Source: an uncultured Bacteriovoracaceae bacterium
GTDB lineage: Bacteria > Bdellovibrionota > Bacteriovoracia > Bacteriovoracales > Bacteriovoracaceae
Assembly: GCA_937923325.1 (NCBI GenBank)
Contig: CAKZUQ010000041.1
Coordinates: 1-11,840, forward strand
Reading direction: 5' to 3'
DNA length: 11,840 nt
Positions 7,000-11,840 of the stretch are shown here, piece by piece. The notes beneath the pieces are model-generated. The model had not been told where the DNA came from and did no database searches. It saw only the letters and a program-made list of their open reading frames with translations. The translations under genes were made by a program, and so were the position numbers. The stretch's first letter is position 1. Each line of letters begins with the position of its first letter.

Positions 7000-8341
7000 A
7001 CTTTTTATGTGGTTTGGTTTCAAAACTTAATGCATAGCCATTCTCTTTAGCAAGCTCGTTTGATGTATAAAAATTCATTTTCTTTAAACTAATATCTCTA
7101 AAATAACTTTGAATAAGTTTTTCTTCTATTTTTCGCCCATTATCAAGAATTTCAATTTCAGTAATTCCACCAAGGCTTGGTTTCACTCTTAGAGTAATTA
7201 TTTTCACTTCGTCTATTTTATCATCTATAAGAAAATCTATTGTACTCTCTATTAAAGCACTAATTATTTGAAGAACAATAGTCTCTTTACCTTTGATATA
7301 AGCTTCTTCATCGGCTTCAATTTTTAATGAGATATCATTATTAAAAAGTCTTGAAAAATAAAGTAAGTTGATTGCTGAGATAATATTGGATATTTTAAAC
7401 TCAGTTTCTTCAACTTTATCGGAAGAGAAAATCAAGCTTTTTATTTGATGAGTAGTATCAGTGATTCTTGTAACGCTATTTAAAATTTCTGCGGACTCAT
7501 TTTCTATCACTTTGGCATCGGACTTTTTAGACAACCTATTAATAATTTTTGCTGATGTGCCTATTATGGCAAGGGGGTTGTTAATAGTATGAGCTAAATT
7601 TTCTGCTAGCTCTCCAGCCTTAGATGTTCCACTTTCTTGTTTTTCAATTCTATTTTGAACTTGCATTCTTTCACTCATAACCTTAAATGCACCAGTCAAT
7701 ACTTCGTATTCATAAAAGGAATTATCTAGTGAAATTTTTGTATGTTTATCACTTAAAGACAAACTTTCAGCCTCTTTAGTTAGTAAATCTAAAGGTTTTG
7801 TTATGGTCATTAAAATACTTCGAAGAATGAAGAAAACTCCAATTAGAACAAAGAACAGTATTGCCAGACTCATATAAAGACTAAACCTAAGCATATCATC
7901 TTTATACTCGGTAATATTTTTACTTAGTTTCAAAAATGATAAAAAAGACGATTCTAAGTCATTTGCAATAACCTCTTCATCTACTCCACCTTTGTAAGAG
8001 CTATAAATTTCAAGAACAGGTTTCGCTGCTAATGATATTTCAATTTCTTTTGTTGGAATAATTTCAAGTATTAAATTTTTTGTCTTATTATAATTTTCTA
8101 AAAATTGCTTAGAAATAATTTTTAAATCTTCACTATCCTTTAATTTATAGTCTCTATGAAGTATTGTTTTACTTTCTTGAGTATAGTCTGAGTAATTATG
8201 TAAATATGTAATAGCAATATCAATTTTATTCATATTATATGAAACAAAACCATACATTCCAAAAAACAGAATTGCCACTATTAGTATTGTTATCAAATTA
8301 ACAACAGTTAAAGTTGTCGTGATTGTTCTTTTACCCTTCAT
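6980..8341 (-). CDS. Membrane sensor with degenerate histidine kinase domain (pseudokinase)
   Basis: 453 residues. TM1 (about 9-33), a mostly helical periplasmic region (34-152), TM2 (about 153-175), HAMP (176-230, with the E-x-L-x-x-A-F-x-x-M signature at 211-225), then a HisKA-like helix with AHTINNPLAII, where His251 is kept but the usual next Glu is Thr252; Asn255 is kept. The ATPase part (about 320-453) has lost key features: the N-box asparagines are Ser361 and Glu365, G1 reads DNGRK (400-404) without its second glycine, and no F box or G2 GxGxG loop is visible. ATP binding is therefore unlikely. The start overlaps the upstream kinase gene by 11 nt (ATGAAGGGTAA), with GAGG 10 nt upstream, so the two should be coupled. 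Likely the sensory half of a two-gene kinase, a phosphatase, or a His phosphotransfer protein. Confidence 0.85.
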   Translation of the reverse strand: MKGKRTITTTLTVVNLITILIVAILFFGMYGFVSYNMNKIDIAITYLHNYSDYTQESKTILHRDYKLKDSEDLKIISKQFLENYNKTKNLILEIIPTKEIEISLAAKPVLEIYSSYKGGVDEEVIANDLESSFLSFLKLSKNITEYKDDMLRFSLYMSLAILFFVLIGVFFILRSILMTITKPLDLLTKEAESLSLSDKHTKISLDNSFYEYEVLTGAFKVMSERMQVQNRIEKQESGTSKAGELAENLAHTINNPLAIIGTSAKIINRLSKKSDAKVIENESAEILNSVTRITDTTHQIKSLIFSSDKVEETEFKISNIISAINLLYFSRLFNNDISLKIEADEEAYIKGKETIVLQIISALIESTIDFLIDDKIDEVKIITLRVKPSLGGITEIEILDNGRKIEEKLIQSYFRDISLKKMNFYTSNELAKENGYALSFETKPHKKFTLTLL

Positions 8342-9230
8342 AATAAGGTAACCTCACTATAAAACGAGCACCCTTCTCTACTGTTTGATCAAGTTCAATA
8401 TCTCCAGAACTAAGATTTAAGTACCTCTTAACAAGATATAGTCCAATACCTGAGCCAAAGTCTCCTTTTGTTGTATAGAACTGCAAGAATATTTTTTTAG
8501 AAGACTCTAATGGAATTCCTGAACCATTATCACTAACACTAATAAGCACATCGGTTTCAGTAAACTCAACTTCAAGTTGAACCTTTCTATCAATTATGTC
8601 TTCAGTAAATGCTTCACATGCATTTTTAATTAAATTTAAAATTAGTTGATCTAGAGTGATACCATTTAAATCTACAAAACGATCTTTTAAGTTATGCCCA
8701 TTATCAATAAAGATAAAGTCGATATGATTAATAGATATCAGAGCAGAGATATCATTTTGAAAATCATTAAAAAAACTCGCGAGTTCAACAGTTTGCTTTT
8801 TTTGAACTTCTTTTAATTCACTTCTAGATTTTTCTAAGATAGGAACAATTTTTTTAGATGATTTAATACTGTCATCTATCATTTTATCTAGAATTTTATT
8901 CGTAAAGTCTTTCTTTTCAAATTTCTTTTTTACAATCATCATCGCAGAAAGCGAAACTGCGATAGCATTTTTAATTTCATGAGCTGTTTCTCCGAGTTTG
9001 CTTTCATAGTAACTCATTTCATTACTTTCAAGAATGACGATAAGGCTTAATCCTTCTCCAAAAGGTAACTCTCTAAAAAGTAATGCTCCCATTTCGTCAA
9101 CTTTACTTAAGATCTCTTCATGAGTATCTCCAATAGAGAGTTTTAAAAACTCATCTTGAACAATAGACTCAACTTTATTCTCTTTTATAACTACTGAACA
9201 TAACTTCATAAGCGCTCTTTTATTTCTCAT
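8331..9230 (-). CDS. Small soluble histidine kinase, catalytically complete
   Basis: 299 residues, no membrane segment. Only about 75 residues (a short PAS-like region) precede the HisKA helix, whose phospho-acceptor is His84 in ETAHEIKNAI (Ala replaces the usual Pro after HExxN). The HATPase_c domain has all its boxes: N box NLIKNA (199-204), G1 DNGSGIP (234-240), F box FLQFYTTK (248-255) and G2 GSGIGL (259-264). It should autophosphorylate but lacks a clear sensor; the membrane pseudokinase encoded next, overlapping by 11 nt, supplies what it lacks. Start taken at ATG 9230, which has no ribosome-binding site; ATG at 9209 (Met8), with AAGAG 5 nt before it, is a good alternative. Divergent from the second receiver gene, its probable partner. 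Confidence 0.9.
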   Translation of the reverse strand: MRNKRALMKLCSVVIKENKVESIVQDEFLKLSIGDTHEEILSKVDEMGALLFRELPFGEGLSLIVILESNEMSYYESKLGETAHEIKNAIAVSLSAMMIVKKKFEKKDFTNKILDKMIDDSIKSSKKIVPILEKSRSELKEVQKKQTVELASFFNDFQNDISALISINHIDFIFIDNGHNLKDRFVDLNGITLDQLILNLIKNACEAFTEDIIDRKVQLEVEFTETDVLISVSDNGSGIPLESSKKIFLQFYTTKGDFGSGIGLYLVKRYLNLSSGDIELDQTVEKGARFIVRLPYYEG

Positions 9231-9246
9231 TTAAGTACAAAATATT

Positions 9247-9273
9247 TTGATTTTTTCTATTATAAGGTACAAT
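9247..9273 (+). promoter_or_regulatory. Candidate promoter for receiver copy 2
   Basis: TTGATT (9247-9252) and TACAAT (9268-9273) are 15 bp apart, short but usable, and would give a leader of about 36 nt before the ATG at 9316. The opposing kinase -10 lies inside this spacer. Confidence 0.35.
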
Positions 9274-9287
9274 AGTTACTCGACGAA
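9259..9287 (-). promoter_or_regulatory. Candidate promoter for the small kinase/pseudokinase operon
   Basis: On the minus strand a perfect TATAAT (9264-9259) lies about 22-28 nt upstream of the likely transcript start-to-ATG interval for 9230. The -35 at 17 bp is poor (TTCGTC, 9287-9282), which suggests a weak or activator-dependent promoter. Confidence 0.4.
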
Positions 9288-9315
9288 CTTAATTAAAAAC
9301 TTAAATGGAGTATTA

Positions 9316-9750
9316 ATGAAGGGAAACTTAATTCTTATTGATGATGAGCCTATGCTACTTGAGAAAACTGCTATATTACTTGAAGATGTGGCCGATAAGG
9401 TATTTACAGCTGAAAGTGGAGCTGAAGGTTTAGAAATCATCAAAAACAATGATATCCATTGCATTTTATGTGACATTAATATGCCAAACTTAAATGGCGT
9501 TGAAGTATTAAAAGAACTAAGGCAATTAGAGTTTGATACTCCTTTTATATTTTATACTGGGCATGGATCAAGGGAGTTAATGAAAGAAGCTGTAAAGTAT
9601 GGCGCTTTCGATTTTCTCGATAAACCTTGTTTAGATGGCCTTGAAGAAGTTGTTGAACGAGGCTTACAAGTTGGCTCTAAAACCGAAGAGAAACTAACTC
9701 CTTCTCAAGAGGATTTTATTTCTGAGTATAAAAAAATGATTACAAAATAG
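9316..9750 (+). CDS. Single-domain response regulator (receiver only), copy 2
   Basis: 144 residues from ATG 9316: complete receiver with Asp9-Asp10, phospho-acceptor Asp53 (LCDINMP), Thr81 in FYTGHG and Lys103-Pro104, then a short tail with SEYKKMITK. No output domain. Closely related to receiver copy 1 (6553-6999) over the whole length, including the tail. The frame is open upstream to TTG 9247, but GGAG at 9307-9310 sits 5 nt before ATG 9316 and the receiver fold begins there, so the longer form is rejected. Divergent from the small kinase gene, which points to it as phosphodonor. Its stop is one base from the stop of the opposing radical SAM gene. Confidence 0.9.
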   Translation: MKGNLILIDDEPMLLEKTAILLEDVADKVFTAESGAEGLEIIKNNDIHCILCDINMPNLNGVEVLKELRQLEFDTPFIFYTGHGSRELMKEAVKYGAFDFLDKPCLDGLEEVVERGLQVGSKTEEKLTPSQEDFISEYKKMITK

Positions 9751-9751
9751 A

Positions 9752-10615
9752 CTATTTATTAAACCTTGTTATAAAAGAGCATCGTTTACATAGTTCTTCA
9801 ACAAGGGTTCCACTTTCGAACCCTTCTCTCATTTTTACACTTCTTTTAGAGTTTAAAATAACAGTTAAATCTGTTTCAAATATATTACCTAAATTAATTA
9901 CAGATTCTTTATCTAGACAGCAAGGGACTACATCGCCATTTGCCTGTATTCCAATATGGTTGATCATTCCGTGACATCTTCCTTGGCTTCCAAGAACTGG
10001 TAAGTCCATATCAGGCCATTCAAAACGAGTATCAAAATGTAAGTAAACTTTATTCCAGATTTTTTTTGATTTTATATTACTAACTTCTACTTTTCTATTT
10101 ATTGATATTTCGTAAAATTTCTCTATTTCTAAATAGATTTGCTCATTCTCTCCTCTATCAACATCATAGTTCCAAAGCCTAAAGTTGATATACATATCTT
10201 CTCTTCGTTTATGAACTAAGGTTGTAAAACCTAACAGTGGAACTAGGTATTGCCTTAAGTCCCGGTGTGGAAAATTATCAATATAGGCCTGTAAAGAAAA
10301 ATTAATTTGTCGAATACACTTTGAGTTTAAAAGAAGATCTTGATATCTTTTAAGTAAAATCCCATTTGTCGTAATCATAACCTTCACACCAACTTGGTCA
10401 CAAAGGTTTAAAATTTCCTTGATCTTAGGATGTGCAAGAGGCTCTCCCATCAAGTGCAAACATATCTCATCTGTAAATTCTTTAACCTGATCTAACGCTT
10501 TTTTAAAGTGATCTAGATCCATAATTTTTTTATCCCTTTCAACAACGGGACAAAAAGAACATTGAACATTACAAATATTAGATATCTCTAAATAAACCCT
10601 TTTAAACTTAATCAT
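9752..10615 (-). CDS. Radical SAM protein with SPASM-like C-terminus
   Basis: 287 residues. CNVQCSFC (Cys15, Cys19, Cys22) is the CxxxCxxC motif that holds the SAM-cleaving 4Fe-4S cluster. MGEPLAHP (56-63) is the GGE-like SAM-binding motif, and ITTNGILL (81-88) is a core strand. The C-terminal part has Cys214 (RCHG), NGDVVPCC (Cys232/233) and CKRC (Cys276, Cys279), the spacing of a SPASM/twitch auxiliary cluster. SPASM enzymes modify peptides, proteins or small molecules; the substrate here is not visible. Start set at ATG 10615, which gives the usual short N-terminus (MIKFKRVYLEIS) and an 8-nt overlap with the upstream hydrolase gene. A GTG at 10666 extends the frame but lies within conserved hydrolase codons. 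The ribosome-binding site is weak, so coupled translation is likely. Confidence 0.88.
   Translation of the reverse strand: MIKFKRVYLEISNICNVQCSFCPVVERDKKIMDLDHFKKALDQVKEFTDEICLHLMGEPLAHPKIKEILNLCDQVGVKVMITTNGILLKRYQDLLLNSKCIRQINFSLQAYIDNFPHRDLRQYLVPLLGFTTLVHKRREDMYINFRLWNYDVDRGENEQIYLEIEKFYEISINRKVEVSNIKSKKIWNKVYLHFDTRFEWPDMDLPVLGSQGRCHGMINHIGIQANGDVVPCCLDKESVINLGNIFETDLTVILNSKRSVKMREGFESGTLVEELCKRCSFITRFNK
9803..9836 (+). terminator. Terminator-like hairpin for receiver copy 2, inside the radical SAM gene
   Basis: AAGGGTTC (9803-9810) pairs perfectly with GAACCCTT (9818-9825) around a 7-nt loop. On the plus strand five T follow at 9832-9836, 6 nt after the stem. This could end transcripts of the receiver gene that stops at 9750, although the bases also encode part of the radical SAM C-terminus on the other strand. 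The gap before the T-run weakens it. Confidence 0.35.
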
Positions 10616-11801
10616 TGAAGAATTCTTTTTTAAATACTTCTTTCCAAACTGGCATTGCAAGACCACCTGAGTGTCCTCCCCAAGGAAGAATTATCAAATT
10701 ACTTTTCCCCAAGTACGCCTCCTCAATGACCTTCCCCCAGTTTACTCCAATATTTATAAAATCATTTTGAGAAGTAATTATTCTAACATTCGTATTTTCA
10801 AAGTTTCTTTTCTTTAGCCAGTAAGTAATTTTAAGAGGCTCTGCTCCCTCTTTAATCATCTTGCTAAAACTTTTATTATATCCAGCAAAAAAACCATCAA
10901 AATTGCTTGGTTTTATTTTTTTATTCTTAATTTTATTTGTCTTAACAAAAGCATCAAAGGTTTTTTGAATAGAGCTAACGAAGGTAAAGTGATACATATA
11001 ACTTTCCATACATAATATAAAGTTTTTACTCATATTCATTGGTATATCTTGATACAAAAAATGATACCCAAGCTTAATCGCATTCTCAATAAATCCACAT
11101 TCATCATACTTTTTTTTCGTTCTAGAAATTCCAGCATCAAAGTTTTTTAAAGATAAGGATAAATTCGCCGGCGGCCACATTAAAGTTAAATTTAAATCTT
11201 TATTATAATACTTTTTATTATTAGACATCTTACTTAAAACTCCAGCAGCAACAAATGAGCCAAGGCTCTCTGCAAATAGATTAATTCCTGTAAAGTTCTC
11301 GTCTTCAATTTTTAAGATTATTTTTTCAATTATCTGTGCAGCGACTTCAATATCAAATTCTTCGGGTGATTCAGAATAAATTGGCCCGGCTTCAACATAA
11401 GGGACAGATAAGAAGTTAGGAATTACTAGAACATGCCCAGGAAAAGATTCCAGCAAACTCACCATCGAAGGGACAAGAGCCCCATCAAGAGAGCCAAACA
11501 CTCCAGGAAAAAATATATTCAATGGTCCTTTATCTGGGCTTTTATTTAAGTAGACTTCCAATTTTTTCTTTTTAAATTTTTCAGTAATATCTACCTGTAT
11601 TCGACTTCCCATTTGTGGAGTATTAGAAAATTTCCTTTTAACTCCTCCCCATAATGAAGTAAGCCCTGAATTTTGCAGGTGAATATATTCACTAGATTTG
11701 GATTTTAAGGTAGTAATTGATTCCGCTGACCAATTGGCATGTGCAACTGTAATATTACAAACCACAAAAAGTATCACTGTTTTAATAGATATATATTTCA
11801 T
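10608..11801 (-). CDS. Exported alpha/beta-hydrolase
   Basis: 397 residues. A signal peptide (1-22: Lys-bearing start, hydrophobic TVILFVVCNITV, then AHA before Asn23) points to export; the Cys is not in a lipobox. The hydrolase core follows: FFPGVFGS (97-104) as oxyanion-hole loop, nucleophile elbow NLFAESLGSF with Ser179, acid Asp347 in ITSQNDF, and His377 in GGHSGG. Order and spacing fit a Ser-Asp-His triad. The elbow reads AxSxG where most members have GxSxG. Its substrate is unknown; an esterase, lipase or thioesterase is possible, in the periplasm or outside. Start set at ATG 11801; a TTG at 11819 would add six residues, and neither has a strong ribosome-binding site. First gene of a two-gene unit with the radical SAM gene; its promoter probably lies beyond the right edge. 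Confidence 0.8.
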   Translation of the reverse strand: MKYISIKTVILFVVCNITVAHANWSAESITTLKSKSSEYIHLQNSGLTSLWGGVKRKFSNTPQMGSRIQVDITEKFKKKKLEVYLNKSPDKGPLNIFFPGVFGSLDGALVPSMVSLLESFPGHVLVIPNFLSVPYVEAGPIYSESPEEFDIEVAAQIIEKIILKIEDENFTGINLFAESLGSFVAAGVLSKMSNNKKYYNKDLNLTLMWPPANLSLSLKNFDAGISRTKKKYDECGFIENAIKLGYHFLYQDIPMNMSKNFILCMESYMYHFTFVSSIQKTFDAFVKTNKIKNKKIKPSNFDGFFAGYNKSFSKMIKEGAEPLKITYWLKKRNFENTNVRIITSQNDFINIGVNWGKVIEEAYLGKSNLIILPWGGHSGGLAMPVWKEVFKKEFFND

Positions 11802-11840
11802 TTTGTATAAATACTTCAAATTTTCATTAAATTGAAGTAA

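Noticed and set aside
9247..9315. Extended N-terminus of receiver copy 2 from TTG 9247
   Set aside because: It starts in the promoter region, has no Shine-Dalgarno sequence, and the receiver fold with GGAG begins at ATG 9316.
10616..10666. GTG start at 10666 for the radical SAM gene, preceded by GGAGG
   Set aside because: The GGAGG belongs to the hydrolase codons around the catalytic His (WGGHSGG), and the extra residues do not resemble a radical SAM N-terminus.
11745..11759. Possible lipobox around Cys15 of the hydrolase
   Set aside because: The residue before Cys is Val, not Gly, Ala or Ser, and a good signal peptidase I site (AHA) follows.
1..11840. tRNA, CRISPR, insertion sequence or phage signals
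   Set aside because: I saw no regularly spaced direct repeats, no tRNA-like T-loop motif, and no transposase, integrase or terminal inverted repeats.

Overview
The window is AT-rich (about one third G+C by eye), densely packed, and dominated by two-component and cyclic-di-GMP signalling genes. The codon usage, the wealth of soluble histidine kinases and stand-alone receivers, and an HD-GYP protein lacking the GYP tyrosine all fit a low-GC member of the Bdellovibrionota, such as the Bacteriovorax/Halobacteriovorax group. That placement is inference from style, not from a marker gene.

Left flank (1-2001). A minus-strand gene starts at about position 20 and leaves the window. Next to it is what looks like a decayed C-terminal gene fragment (about 97-258, plus strand). 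A promoter then precedes a YkpA/YbiT-type ABC-F ATPase (373-1968) whose second ATP site is degenerate. A hairpin at 1976-2001, with a T-tract on the minus strand, closes the facing kinase gene.

Central signalling island (2001-9750). Seven signalling genes lie in four alternating transcription units. (1) A soluble double-PAS histidine kinase (minus). (2) Divergent from it, a three-gene operon (plus): a REC-HD-GYP protein, a large protein with two phosphorylation-site-less receiver-like folds and a possible degenerate PilZ-like module, and a single-domain receiver. (3) Converging on that operon, a two-gene unit (minus): a small complete histidine kinase overlapping by 11 nt a membrane sensor with HAMP and His box but a wrecked ATPase domain. 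(4) Divergent from that unit, a second single-domain receiver (plus), paralogous to the first. The simplest reading is a local phosphorelay. The membrane pseudokinase would give a periplasmic input to the small kinase next to it, the receivers would carry phosphoryl groups, and the HD-GYP protein would turn the signal into c-di-GMP hydrolysis. An 18-bp perfect palindrome before the HD-GYP operon is a candidate operator. Face-to-face promoters drive the small kinase and the second receiver.

Right flank (9752-11819). A radical SAM/SPASM-like protein follows, overlapping by 8 nt, a signal-peptide-bearing alpha/beta-hydrolase; both are on the minus strand. No short precursor peptide is visible beside them.

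I saw no tRNA, rRNA, CRISPR array, insertion sequence or phage gene. The most unusual content is the split kinase module (6980-9230) and the 540-residue pseudo-receiver protein (4921-6543).
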